A stretch of 64,000 bases of DNA, taken from NCBI GenBank assembly GCA_964035575.1, contig OZ037839.1, positions 1 to 64,000 of the forward strand, written 5' to 3'. How positions within the stretch are numbered: position 1 is the first letter of the stretch; each line of letters begins with the position of its first letter. Shown here one piece after another: positions 24,601 to 33,645 of the stretch. Both the position numbers and the translations under genes were made by a program. The notes under the pieces are model-generated. The model was given only the letters and a program-made list of their open reading frames with translations, ran no database searches and was not told where the DNA came from. The stretch is from Rhynchopus sp. YZ270_cl-10. Lineage: Eukaryota > Euglenozoa > Diplonemea > Diplonemida > Diplonemidae.

Positions 24601-26790
24601 GCCTTCCAAGCCTCCAAGTCCTTCCCCCAGGTGCTCGTCAAACGTCGCTCCTGGTCCTTGCCCCCTCGTTCTGTCCGTGTCCGGTGCAACACAGTGAAGA
24701 ACAGTGCAAGGCGCTTCCATGCCACCTCGTCTTGGTACTCAAGGATGTCCATAAGAACCCTCAGGAAGAGCTCGCTGTACAGCTGCAGGTGTTTGTCTGG
24801 GCACCCGCCCTTCAGCTGGATCCTGGTGGTCCCCATGACTTCAAAGGAGGGGAGGTCATCCTGATCTGTCAGCATTCCTCGACTGGAGGGAGACGGAGCG
24901 GTGAAGCCTTCTTCGCCAAAGTGCACCGTACAGGTGTTGCAGACCTCCTTGCTCTGCGGCAATAGCATGTCGCACTGATCGTTCGCACAGCGCGACATGC
25001 CCAAGTGGCCCAACAGCTCGTCGGGGATGTACGCTCCATCCGCCTGGTGGCGACGCATATGCTGCAGCAAGCCCTTACGAGACAGGCCCCCGACCGCATC
25101 ACTCGAAGACAAAATTCCCGCTCTGCATCCATCAAAGGGGCAGAACACCCGATCCGCATTGATGTGCCCCAGCTTGGTAGCCAGGGGGGCGGTGGTGGTG
25201 GTGTTGGTGGGGATGATGCCATCCAAATGCGCTGTGTCCAGCACTGCCTGCCGAGCCTCCTTCCTCATCTTCTCTGCCATCCCCTCCTTGGTCTTCCCCA
25301 CCTCCGGGACAAGCTCCACTGCCTCAAAGTGAGAGTCACAGAGAGCGATGACGACCGTGGGAAGTTTCGCTTGGAAGCTCTCCGCGTACGACTTGGCGAC
25401 TCTTTTGCTACCAGGGGTGATGCGCACGAGGGGGTTCTCTTCCGACGCCTGCACCACCACGATGTTGATGCGGGATGCTGTCGCGGTGAGCTGAAGCCCC
25501 AAGTGGTTGAGGTGGGCCTCGCCGGTCACACCATTGGCAAACTCCGTCATGGCCTCCTGCGACCCCAGCACCTGCACCAGGCGGTTCGACACCTCCACTG
25601 CTGTGTCATACAGCTGCTTGCGCATTGCCCTCACGTCCGGCTGCGTGTCGTGGTCCCAGAGGTGTAGTGCCACATAACCACAATCATTTGTGGACACGTT
25701 GGGGATGCGTTTAGCTCCAAACTTCGCCAGAGTCGCGTCCACAGACACCGCTTGCTCTGTATACGCAGGAGCGTTCACGTTTGCGCACCCACCGGTCAAC
25801 GCAAACGGGGACAAGCTGATCGGGTGCTCCGGATCCGCAGGGGCAGGGCGCAGGTCCCAGGGCGTCACCGCTCGCCACAACAGCGACAGCAAGACCAGTA
25901 GGGACACCACCAGCATGCCAAATGCCATCCCGATCCTACGAGTCCACCTGCGTGCTGCCACACGGCGCACCTCCAAGAGAAGAACCCAGCCAAGTGGGCG
26001 CGCGACGCCGACCAGTGCCACAAAACCCGCCAAACAACCACCTGCGGACCATGCAACCCACACCCACTCGGCTGCACACACCGACAACTGACCCACCCCC
26101 ATCACACTGGCCCTCACCAAGCTGGCAGCCACTCGGATCCCTCCGGTCCATCGGCGCACTCGCTCGCTCGCCCCTTCCAGCCACCGCCATCCTCTCCGAA
26201 CGCGGCACAGTCCCCGCAGCACACCCACCCCCAGCACCTCCGCGTCCCGAAAAAGCGCGCAACCCAAAACATGTGGCGCTGACCTCCCAAGCTCAGACCC
26301 CACAAAAACCAGAACCCAGATGGCCACACACTGCAAAGCACCTCTCAACGCATCGGCGACCCTGATCCTGCGGAAAACTGGGTGCGCTGCCGGAGAGGGC
26401 GGACGATTGCAGGGCGCCTTGCGCCGACGGAGCCTGCCCGCCTGTGACTTGGTCCAGTTCAAGGACCGGTGTCCTCGTCGCGTCCTCCTGGTCCTCCTGC
26501 CCACTAGCCACAAAATGAGATGACTGAGGGTAGGGGCGCGTCTGTCCTTCCACAGATCCAGGACCGCGAACGACACAAACACTCCCCACTCAGGTGCCTC
26601 GACTACCCAGCAGGGGTCAGGTTGACGCAAGGAGGTGAAGACCTCCCAGAGGTTGCACCACCAGTCGAACCAAAACTCTATCTGTACACACCCCTTTTGC
26701 CACACCCGCATCATCACACAGCCACTCTGTCCTTCTCGCCCCTCAAGGCTGACCCCGAACACCAGCATACCTCGCTCACCACCCCCTAAG
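18600..26790 (-). mobile_element. Non-LTR retrotransposon (RLE-type LINE), ends uncertain
   Basis: Minus-strand LINE whose single long frame encodes RT and a PD-(D/E)XK restriction-like endonuclease. That architecture belongs to the R2/CRE/NeSL group, which lacks an APE endonuclease. The 3' untranslated part lies below 19,056. No poly-A or simple tail fixes its end, so 18,600 is a guess. The 5' limit is also uncertain, because the frame stays open upstream into tandem repeats (26,805-29,613). No target-site duplication was found. The frame appears whole over the RT-endonuclease core. Confidence 0.75.
19056..25928 (-). CDS. LINE polyprotein: OTU-like, C2H2, RT, RLE, OTU-like, zinc finger
   Basis: Numbered from Met at 25,928 (2,290 residues). 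In order: a hydrophobic segment near residues 5-18; an OTU-like domain ~70-210 (DCGYVALHLW, later CDSHFEAVEL); two zinc fingers ~260-340 (CPFDGC...HMRRH; CANDQC...CNTC); RT ~540-880 with KIDYRNAF, QRGAQQGDPLGP and catalytic YLDDG near 774; a CCHC knuckle ~1095-1122; endonuclease RPGDVYLP...CLDITHV ~1162-1181; a second OTU-like domain ~1415-1545 (GDCAFEALL, GHYEPL); a Cys-rich finger ~1587-1615; a Gln/Glu coiled coil ~1695-1850; and a basic low-complexity tail. Related LINEs usually end soon after the endonuclease. The start is uncertain, since the same frame is open to 29,666, but the upstream part is repeats. Confidence 0.85.
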   Translation of the reverse strand: MAFGMLVVSLLVLLSLLWRAVTPWDLRPAPADPEHPISLSPFALTGGCANVNAPAYTEQAVSVDATLAKFGAKRIPNVSTNDCGYVALHLWDHDTQPDVRAMRKQLYDTAVEVSNRLVQVLGSQEAMTEFANGVTGEAHLNHLGLQLTATASRINIVVVQASEENPLVRITPGSKRVAKSYAESFQAKLPTVVIALCDSHFEAVELVPEVGKTKEGMAEKMRKEARQAVLDTAHLDGIIPTNTTTTAPLATKLGHINADRVFCPFDGCRAGILSSSDAVGGLSRKGLLQHMRRHQADGAYIPDELLGHLGMSRCANDQCDMLLPQSKEVCNTCTVHFGEEGFTAPSPSSRGMLTDQDDLPSFEVMGTTRIQLKGGCPDKHLQLYSELFLRVLMDILEYQDEVAWKRLALFFTVLHRTRTERGGKDQERRLTSTWGKDLEAWKAGQYVALWEQTVEERKPRPSGWSDEDTDEGRRKRTIAKARAGLPSQAMSCATSDGLAPQTPATLEKLQTKHPAAADSKALEQADWPQPQEVPPVTVVEVMKALRSMPKSSAAGPSNVTGAHLRTLCLQRRAKGTLAALAAVLTSLARGNAPVEVAEFFAGANLVALRKPAKGPGLEEDVRPIAVGDTLRRLVGKILSARVRVPARTLLLRGNQVGVATARGAAVATDVISQYAVRNRGKGKVILKIDYRNAFNCVDRLSMLRAVDANLPELAPWVRWCYLEPSSLFYGGDTIRSQRGAQQGDPLGPLLFSLTIHQMALELKGHPGLDGTLWYLDDGSLRGSPKAVFEAYQVLCTRSSELGLEVNANKCELISTGGVSKEDLEAVGFTLNEGGQDAMGEGGFRLLDVDGFDFLGIPIGSVAFCEEYMAQKVDDSRRNLEALVDLGDSQAAFYVLRYCEGYCRMVFYMRGIPQCAEYLTAFDDLIDRCLAALLHDPDGALPELARAQAALPVALGGLGIRRTVDHRTAASLASQSGNLQLSQALDPAFTWDEERWNSAAEEYNSRVPVAFHVDRAQPKKILEQQSLSSAVIDAQADKLMQQLCMRDRARMKSLLLPLSGTYLTATPSARNQMSSADFAVVTRFRLGVAIHAEGTTCSACQGGQKRVVMDSFGDHTFGCPYSKHRVARHNALRDSVYRAAQGAGLDPALEETVRVELESKKRPGDVYLPVGVAENGPRCLDITHVCPTLPSYRTGASKFVGWSAKNQGQVKREKHERDLNKINTKFSPIVFEAFGGAGDEANLLIAQLGGLTTGQTSHLTGSAELRIRESIAVAYQKKVASSFLERGAMCVGIATLKREPCVEVDVAPSAEDMDRFGRRSAGAVEPLCDDANPDDDMSRPADRTEEQQGKRKRDVKPDHVEPPRKRTGRFDSATVIPEGPGLDVVREWEFLRECPAAQRPRATEQAAKLGASKVTWSFVAGDCAFEALLFATRRTDLTVEGLRQAAVKKVQGRADLSSAAVPNFGVWQRLMTSGDRGDQRTWADAIAVAGAGEALEVSVVILNEFARPSLMVPRKRPKAVVLLLHSGDQDAADGSGSIPGHYEPLTMDPALQQHILSFEATGGKGECQSERPMAFVGAREAEASNTFLQCEQCSKLFDASDAHFCCHTCGGLACLHCAQGSKHCPLSQIGRAEYFSALSFLHSNVPAQAASAEGSGDPPPKRAPSPAVPAPEGEDVEEVDTPMAGEEGQQAEQKQQKHEKQRKQQKQQQQKADQEKKEALQRASDAWQQALEVRREHRRSWGPDLAALRGTFGDRQQELSRFLEEQNVRLDQAKAADRHRVEELTARHKRELAEDAKRMHAQYLEDCDRHPEAGESLRAEYDRQRCERHYAIAAKHESEQKATTLLLTAVNLSRQLEAERMVAYGRCFGVVCEGRLFLPCHAVRRAVGDDPEGLEPDCVGDWMALFGPQGASPCPGEFLYCWATQQPWSGNGEGDGDCPESVVARQAVRKIAGEAGYCDTWGKTSAVIVVREGRVSWGTPSRDQLEEEVGRQAEAADTEVRVKVEEMDDDEQEQEEDLDTAMEGADRSHSLSVEGIPDQKKQARVRELLRAQSEAWMWTEEERTERGGLFPCLTMGSPVPSSVTKWISLFHYRQGEKQDGRPLLSLPLSTATFTQWYEVMKVVGLHEWSVKEKCKAKSTLHALTDNRSSRGQAFAAESTRRENEARAAREGIGRQPQASSSSSSSSTSAGRGTTTSIAQPAVSTSSSSSSAGRGNATSSAQPAPSPAPKGPQRHAAQGRSNTSNVFTDAVAQATQHVLSPQEVQRGRNGRGGGQKGRQSGGRKGKKGNKKN

Positions 26791-26804
26791 TTGTTGTTGC
26801 TGCG

Positions 26805-28370
26805 TCTGCTGTTGATGTTGGTGCTGCTGTTGGACCTGCTGTTGGAACTGCTGCTGCAGAAGTCTATGGAACTGCAGTTGAAACTGCTGTTGTGCCTGCT
26901 GTTGGAACTGCTGCTGGAACTGCTTTTGGAGACGCTGTTGGACCTGCTGTTGGAACCGCTGCTGCAGAAGTCTTTGGAACTGCTGTTAAAACTGCTGTTA
27001 AGCCTGCTGTTGGAACTGCTGTTGGACCTGCCGTTAGAGCTGCTGCCGCAGAAGTCCTTGGAACTGCTGATGAAACTGCTGTTGTGCCTGCTGTTGTGCC
27101 TGTTGCTGGAACTGCTTTTGGAAACGCTGTTGGAACTGCTGCTGCAGAAGCCATTGGAACTGCTGTTTAAACTGCTGTTGTGCCTGCTGCTGGAACTGCT
27201 TTTGGAAACGCTGTTGGAACCGCTGCTGCAGAAGTCTTTGGAACTGCTGTTAAAACTGCTGTTAAGCCTGCTGTTGGAACTGCTGTTGGACCTGCCGTTA
27301 GAGCTGCTGCCGCAGAAGTCCTTGGAACTGCTGATGAAACTGCTGTTGTGCCTGCTGTTGTGCCTGTTGCTGGAACTGCTTTTGGAAACGCTGTTGGAAC
27401 TGCTGCTGCAGAAGCCATTGGAACTGCTGTTTAAACTGCTGTTGTGCCTGCTGTTGGAACTGCTGCTGGAACGGCTGTTGGAAACGCTGCTGCAGAAGTC
27501 TTTGGAACTGCTGTTGAAACTGCTGCTAAGCCTGCTGTTGGACCTGCTGTTGGAGCTGCTGCTGCCGAAGTCTTTGGAACTGCAGTTGAAACTGCTGTTG
27601 TGCCTGCTGTTGGAACTGCTGCTGGAACTGCTTTTGGAGACGCTGTTGGACCTGCTGTTGGAACCGCTGCTGCAGAAGTCTTTGGAACTGCTGTTAAAAC
27701 TGCTGTTAAGCCTGCTGTTGGAACTGCTGTTGGACCTGCCGTTAGAGCTGCTGCCGCAGAAGTCCTTGGAACTGCTTTTGGAAACGCTGTTGGAACTGCT
27801 GCTGCAGAAGCCATTGGAACTGCTGTTTAAACTGCTGTTGTGCCTGCTGTTGGAACTGCTGCTGGAACTGCTGTTGGAGACGCTGCTGGACCCGCCGTTG
27901 GAGCTGCTGCCGCAGAAGTCCTTGGAACTGCTGTTGAAACTGCTGTTGTGCCTGCTGCTGGAACTGCTTTTGGAAACGCTGTTGGAACTGCTGCTGGAAC
28001 TGCTGTTGGAGACGCTGCTGGACCCGCCGTTGGAGCTGCTGCCGCAGAAGCCATTGGAACTGCTGTTGAAACTGCTGTTGTGCCTGCTGTTGGACCTGCT
28101 GTTGGAGCTGCTGCTGCAGAAGTCTTTGGAACTGCAGTTGAAACTGCTGTTGTGCCTGCTGTTGGAACTGCTGCTGGAACTGCTTTTGGAAACGCTCTTG
28201 CTGCTGCAGAAGCCGTTGGAACTGCTGTTTAAACTGCTGTTGTGCCTGCTGTTGGACCTGCTGTTGGAACCGCTGCTGCTGAAGCCTTTGGAACTGCTGG
28301 TGAAAAAGCTGTAGAGCCTGCTGTTGGAACTGCTGCAGTAAAGGCCTTTGGAACTGCTGCTGCTGCACAC
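26805..28370. repeat. GGAACTGCTGTT-type imperfect tandem repeat
   Basis: Trinucleotide-phased repeat of CTG/GTT/GAA elements (GGAACTGCTG, CTGTTGTGCCTGCTG, CAGAAGTC). Blocks of about 264 bp are duplicated within it; for example 26,864-27,154 recurs at 27,128-27,418. Because the period is a multiple of three, several frames stay open (Leu-rich on +, Ser/Asn-rich, Ala-rich or Gln-rich on -). I regard these as artefacts of the repeat. Confidence 0.85.
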
Positions 28371-28654
28371 CAGGGGTGATACTGGGACCCCACCCAGGAC
28401 TCCGAAGATTTCGTTTTTGCTGCTATCACAGTTGCAGCCACTGATGTGGTTGGGCATACATTGCCTCTTTTTGGGGATATCATGGGGGGAAGGGGGGTGT
28501 GGGTTGTTATGACAACAGTTCTTTACTTTGTTGCCTCCACACACGTTTTTGTTGCTGCTATCAAAGCTGCAGCTGCTTGGGTTGTTGGGCTCAAGAGGCC
28601 TCTTTTTGGGGTAAAAAAGGGGGGGAATGGGGCTCCTGCCACTGATGAGGAAGC

Positions 28655-28940
28655 TGTTGTAGCATAGGAAGCTGCCGCTCCTGCTGTTGGTGCTCCTGCT
28701 ACTGCTGTTGATGCAGCTTATGTTGTTGCTGCTGTTGCTGCTGTTGCTGCTGTTGCTGCTGTTGCTGCTCTTGTTGCTACCGTTGTTGTTTCTGCTGCAG
28801 TTGCAGCTGGTGTAGCATATGCTGCTGTTGCTGCTGTTGCTGCTGTTGCTGCTGTTGCTGCTGTTGCTGCTGTTGCTGCTGTTGCTGCTGTTGCTGCTGC
28901 TGTTGGTGTAGCACCTGCTGCTGCTGCTGATGCAGACATG
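28655..28940. repeat. CTG/GTT microsatellite
   Basis: Runs of GCTGTTGCTGCTGTTGCTGC interrupted by degenerate stretches. It is continuous in style with the repeat at 26.8-28.4 kb. Between the two (28,371-28,655) there is no recognisable gene. Confidence 0.85.
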
Positions 28941-29182
28941 CAGCACCACCCACAACGCCCCCAAAAGGGCCTTCCTCCTCATTTTAAAAAAGACTTTAAA
29001 AAAGCAAAAACCAAAAAACGAAAACAAAGAAGGACAAGACACACTACGCCTTGCGCTTCGCCGGCCTGCACCCTCTACCGTTGCCCAGGGACCGCCCCGT
29101 GGAGGCGTACAAGGCTCACAATAAAACAAAGGAAAGGGGGAGGGAGGGAGGGTAAAAAGAAAGGACAAGTGTGTTGTAATGT

Positions 29183-29481
29183 GTAAAAAAATGGTCCCCT
29201 GTAAAAAAATGGTCCCCTGTAAAAAAATGGTCCCCTGTAAAAAAATGGTCCCGTGTAAAAAAATGGTCCCCTGTAAAAAAATGGTCCCCTGTAAAAAAAT
29301 GGTCCCCTGTAAAAAAATGGTCCCCTGTAAAAAAATGGTCCCCTGTAAAAAAATGGTCCCCTGTAAAAAAATGGTCCCCTGTAAAAAAATGGTCCCCTGT
29401 AAAAAAATGGTCCCCTGTAAAAAAAATGGTCCCCTGTAAAAAAATGGTCCCCTGTAAAAAAATGGTCCCCTGTAAAAAAAT
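29183..29481. repeat. 18-bp tandem repeat GTAAAAAAATGGTCCCCT
   Basis: About 16-17 copies of an 18-bp unit. One has a C-to-G change and one an extra A. Translated frames (FFYRGP, MVPCKK) are artefacts of the repeat. Confidence 0.95.
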
Positions 29482-29613
29482 GTGGAGCTGTGGAGCTGTG
29501 GAGCTGTGGAGCTGTGGAGCTGTGGAGCTGTGGAGCTGTGGAGCTGTGGAGCTGTGGAGCTGTGGAGCTGTGGAGCTGTGGAGCTGTGGAGCTGTGGAGC
29601 TGTGGAGCTGTGG
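29482..29613. repeat. 8-bp tandem repeat TGTGGAGC
   Basis: About 16 perfect copies directly following the 18-bp repeat, which together form a stack of unrelated minisatellites on the 5' side of the LINE. Confidence 0.95.
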
Positions 29614-29639
29614 AGATCACCTAAAAAGACCCCCCAGGG

Positions 29640-30620
29640 GTGAGCAGCAATGAAAAATGAGAACACGGAGAGGAGAGGAGGGAAGGGGGATAGTTTTTAT
29701 CTCGAAAAGAGGCGCTACGATGAGGTTTGCGGGGCGAATGTGGCAAGCACTTATCAACACGCGTAACATTGTTCCACCCTGAAAACGTAACCCCTTCCCT
29801 CTAGCACAGACCCACCTCTGGTAGTTGGTCTGCCCTACTGCCTTTTCTGCACCGTAGCTGAGTGCCACGGTGACAGCTTGTACCCACCTGCGAAAGAATA
29901 TTCGCAAGTTCCCTTCTTCAACTAACGTAAAAGCGTAACAAAACCACAACACACCACACTGAAAAAACATCAGAGCACGTACCTGCAGATCCACAGTTGT
30001 TTCACATACAGTGCACACACCCGAGAAGGCAAAGAAGACAAACATTTCACACAGCCCAAATTTTCATCTTTTTTCTAGATCTTGACAATTCCCACAAAAA
30101 TGTGGACCACATTACAAACCGATGCTACCCTCATGAAAACTTAATGTACTGTTGATTCTAAAAACGGGGTGGGGAGAAAATCGCGAATAGAAAAAATGGG
30201 TGAGATATTGAAAAAGTTGGAACGCTTCCTCACCCAGATCACACTTTTTTTTCTCGAAAACATTAAGCAAACAGTTGCCAACTGATGTGTCCTCACTAAA
30301 CTGCCACCATGTCTGCTTTCGTTGACCGCAGCACAGCTGCTTTGCTTTTGGTGCTGTGCTACATAACGGGCATCCTCAAACACAAATGGCACGTGAGCCA
30401 CCACTTGGTACTGCGAACCTCGCTAATTCTGAGGCTGAAACCACCAGCACACCTCATCGTCATTGTGCTCTCTGACGTTTGTGTGCTTGCTGGGGGGATT
30501 CGTCTCTGCTGCGTTTCGGATGTGCTTCAACCACAAGATGCCTCAGATCGCACTTCACTACTGCTTTGGACACAGCACTGCTGCAGCCGGTAAGGTAAAT
30601 ACTCTTCAACGAAGTGCAGT
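29640..30620 (-). repeat. Duplicated 3' flank of LRR genes
   Basis: Two shared segments lie downstream of the LRR gene. First, 29,645-29,742 (through AGTTTTTATCTCGAAAAGAG and GAGGTTTGCGGGGCGAATGT) recurs at 53,457-53,553. Second, 29,770-30,046 (from ACCCTGAAAACGTAACCCCT) recurs at 46,866-47,143, and that duplication continues into the C-terminal LRR coding part at 47,340-47,560. A segment near 30,170-30,243 (ATCGCGAATAGAAAAAATGG) also recurs at 49,102-49,163. Confidence 0.85.
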
Positions 30621-31794
30621 TCGGAAGAAATGGGCACTCAACAACCTTAACCCTGCTGAGTGGTGAAAGATCCAGAGTGGTTAAGCCTTTGCAGTCGCAG
30701 AGAAAGCAACCACCGCTTTCGGTCATGTTGCCGAGTGGTGAGAGATCCAGAGTGGTTAAGCCTTCGCAGCCATAGAGAAAGCAGTCAGCGATTTCTGTCA
30801 AGTTGCTGAGTGGCGAAAGATCCAGAGTGGTTAAACCTTTGCAGCCGCAGAGAAAGCTTTCACCGACGTCTGTCAAGTTGCTGAGTGGCGAAAGATCCAG
30901 AGTGGTTAAACCTTTGCAGTTGGAGAGAAAGCAGCTACCGATGCGCGTCAAGTTGCTGAGTGGCGAAAGATCCAGAGTGGTTAAACCTTCGCAGTTGGAG
31001 AGAAAGCAGCTACCGATGCGCGTCAAGTTGCTGAGTGGCGAAAGATCCAGAGTGGTTAAACCTTTGCAGTTGGAGAGAAAGCAGCTACCGATGTGCCTTA
31101 AGTTGCTGAGTGCTGAAAGATCCAGAGTGGTTAAACCTTCGCAGCCGTCGAGAGAGTAGTCACCGATGCGCGTCAAGTTGCTGAGTGCTGAAAGATCCAG
31201 AGTGGTTAAACCTTTGCAGCCTCTGAGAAATTTGCCATCGATTACTGCCACGTTGCTGAGCGGTGTAAGATCCAGAGTGGTTAAGCCTTCGCAGTCGGAG
31301 AGAAAGCAGCTACCGATGCGCGTCACATTGCTCAAGCCAGACAGGTTGATGCTTGTCAACGTTGTGCAACTGGACAGAAAGCTATCACCAACTTCCGTCA
31401 CACACGACACAGCACTCAGATCAAGTCTCGTTAATGATGAACCAGACAAGAAGTCATCCGGAATGACAGTCGCAACCTCCGCCTGCAGAAGCAAACACGC
31501 CACCTCAGGATCCTCCACCTCCTCCAACCGCTCTGCAGTGATGTCCGTCTCACCCAACGCGTGAAGCTCTGCTCGGGCTGCGTACTTCATATTTTTCGTC
31601 AGGATGATTGTGTCTCCAGCACTCAGCTGCGTGATGTCGTCTCCTTCGTCCTTCCCTCCGAAGCCCATGTGGAAGCTGTCTTCGCACAACCCCACTGCAG
31701 ACGCCACCTTCTGCCGCATCGTCTCCGTTGTGTCATCCACACCCACCTCGATCATGAGCAAGTTGTCGTCGTACCCCTTGATGGTTACGTCCAT
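30460..31794 (-). CDS. Ubiquitin-like head plus BspA-type LRR protein (copy 1)
   Basis: 444 residues, intact. Residues 1-68 (MDVTIKGYDDNLLMIEVG...LSAGDTIILTK) look like a ubiquitin-type beta-grasp: two strands, a TTETMRQKVA helix and a closing GDTIIL strand. A linker follows (ALGETDITAERLEEV, CLLLQAEVATVIP). About ten 25-residue repeats of the form GLTTLDLSPLSNLTRIGSCF come next, the class called BspA-like or TpLRR. The C-terminus is basic (PKRSRDESPQQAHKRQRAQ) and could be a nuclear signal. There is no signal peptide or TM helix, so it is probably intracellular; its partners are unknown. Repeats are almost identical at the DNA level with a 75-bp spacing. An A/C-rich tract ending CAG (31,818-31,820) lies 23 nt before the ATG. 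Confidence 0.88.
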   Translation of the reverse strand: MDVTIKGYDDNLLMIEVGVDDTTETMRQKVASAVGLCEDSFHMGFGGKDEGDDITQLSAGDTIILTKNMKYAARAELHALGETDITAERLEEVEDPEVACLLLQAEVATVIPDDFLSGSSLTRLDLSAVSCVTEVGDSFLSSCTTLTSINLSGLSNVTRIGSCFLSDCEGLTTLDLTPLSNVAVIDGKFLRGCKGLTTLDLSALSNLTRIGDYSLDGCEGLTTLDLSALSNLRHIGSCFLSNCKGLTTLDLSPLSNLTRIGSCFLSNCEGLTTLDLSPLSNLTRIGSCFLSNCKGLTTLDLSPLSNLTDVGESFLCGCKGLTTLDLSPLSNLTEIADCFLYGCEGLTTLDLSPLGNMTESGGCFLCDCKGLTTLDLSPLSRVKVVECPFLPNCTSLKSIYLTGCSSAVSKAVVKCDLRHLVVEAHPKRSRDESPQQAHKRQRAQ

Positions 31795-31820
31795 TTTGTC
31801 TTCTTTTTTGTGTCGCTCTG

Positions 31821-33440
31821 TTGTGTGGTGGGGTTGTGGGAGTAGGAGAGGACATCAGAACACTGAAGGAGGCAATCATGGTGGGAAGAAGGCACGGAGT
31901 GCGTGGAGGAAAGCAAGACCTGAAGCCGGAGGTGCTGACATGATGTATGACGTGTTGGGAGAAGTACACGAACCTGAAATGCTCCGCTTTCAGGCAAGCA
32001 GGGGAAGTGCTGAGGGACATGGCAAAGCTGACCTCGCACTACCAGGCTAGGGGAGACGCGAGACAGCAGCGCAGGGGACAATGAATCATTCTCTTGTGGG
32101 AGTCGTGAGCAAGAGGCTGAAACAAAGATGGGAGACGGAGTCTGAAATCGGGAGGGATTATTATTCCAAATACAAGCAGATGACTGAATCAACGAAAAGG
32201 TCAAAGAAGCTTCATGAACAAAAAAAAGGGGGAGGGGAGGGGGTAAGATTTTGTTTGTGTTGCGGTAAAAGAAAAACAAAAAGAGAAAAGTTGGTAAGAT
32301 CCTAAGCTTCTCGTTCTGAGTCACTCAAACGAAAAATAATTGAGAAACGTTTTGCCTTCTTTCTTGGTTGAGACACATCAATGTCGGCTCTGTGGATCAC
32401 TGAACCACCCATATCCTGTATCACATCGTTGATTTATTGTTCCCTGCGTTGACTGCAGGAAAGTTCGCGAACTATCGCGACCGGGATTTTGGGACTTTTT
32501 TAAAACAACAATAAAGACAAATAACGCTAATTCAATAATAGTTCAACATTATCCGGGGTAGCGAAACATCCCCACGGAAAAAAGGAACTAGAAGGTATCA
32601 TCTGCATGGTTGAAAGCATAACAAGGGTTGCGTGTCTGCACACTACCAACAACCTGCAAACCTTTGCTCTCGCTACAACCATCCGATGACACAACACATG
32701 AGTGCAAAGAAAACAAGAGGGTGCACAAAACGACAAATATGATGATACGACGCTAAGAAAAACCATGCACACCGGTCCTAACAGAGGTTGCGTGTCGGGT
32801 TGTACCTGCACACTATCAGCAAACCTCTCGCAGTCGACCCGAAGTCGCACTGCTCCCGATGAAACATTTTTATGAAAACAAATCACACGAGTTAAAAAAA
32901 CACACAGGGGTTACATAGGTAAACATTGGATGATAATAACACGGGTCCACTGGCAGGGGGGCAAAGGGTGGGGCGCGAGGAGCTGGATGCGCGAGGTGTG
33001 TAGCTCGAAGCATATGTCCCTCCATATGCAGAAGACAACCACCAGGAGAAAAGGGGTGTCCGCCGTTTACTACTCCTGTAGTTGCATCAGCGACACCCTC
33101 AGGACAGTGACAGCGAGACGGAGGAGGAAGAGGAGGAACAGGCGGACAATTGTCTGTAACTCTTGGAGAGACTCATCACGGAGGTCAATAGGGTCACTCA
33201 AAAAAGGGGGTTTTCTGCGAGAAAGTCGACGTCGCCGCAGACGACCCGGAGCGTGAAGCTCTTTCGCGCTCTATTTAGAGTGTTCGGAGGGGGCGACAAG
33301 CCTCCACCCCCCTTTCCTCCCCCCCCTTTTTGATAATGGGTTTAGAGACAGATATTAGTGAATTCCTTCCTATATCCTTAGTATTTACAGGTAAAATAAG
33401 GGGACACATAGCTGCTGACATAGCTTTTCCTATCTAAATT
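31821..33440. other. Intergenic region, no supported gene
   Basis: Frames of up to 119 codons occur (for example 32,527-32,886, minus) but show no family features. Two diverged segments containing GGTTGCGTGTC and CTGCACACTA lie near 32,624 and 32,785. The 33,290-33,330 stretch is a poly-C/poly-T run. Confidence 0.4.
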
Positions 33441-33454
33441 AATACCTACTCGGA

Positions 33455-33645
33455 ATTTTTCACCGATTTTTTTTTTAATGAACTCAGAAACTTAACTCTG
33501 AGTTCATTGTAAAAAAAAATCTTATAAATTTTAATTAATAAAGATAATTCCCCTGTATTTTACTAAGGGAAAATCCCTAGTAAAATACAGGCAAAAATCC
33601 AGGTAAAAATCACTTTGTCTTGATTTTTAAGTAAAAATACAGGGT
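33455..33645. repeat. Cluster of three hairpins in AT-rich DNA
   Basis: The first hairpin has a 12-bp stem AATGAACTCAGA/TCTGAGTTCATT with loop AACTTAAC (near 33,477). The second has an ~18-bp stem beginning CCTGTATTTTACTA and ending TAGTAAAATACAGG with one bulged A (near 33,552-33,590). The third is AAAAATCA...TGATTTTT near 33,604-33,630. ATACAGG recurs at the ends of the second hairpin and again at 33,636. Confidence 0.85.

Noticed and set aside
26635-28314. 559-codon Leu-rich + strand frame (LLLELLLETLL)
   Set aside because: Product of the CTG/GTT/GAA repeat. All frames on both strands are similarly open and compositionally extreme.
25929-29666. N-terminal extension of the LINE protein to 3,536 residues
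   Set aside because: The extra ~1,250 codons are mostly translated minisatellites and a GC-rich stretch without domains. The frame is open because repeat periods are multiples of three or lack stops.
32527-32886. 119-codon minus-strand frame
   Set aside because: No domain or composition signature, and it overlaps a diverged noncoding duplicate (GGTTGCGTGTC).
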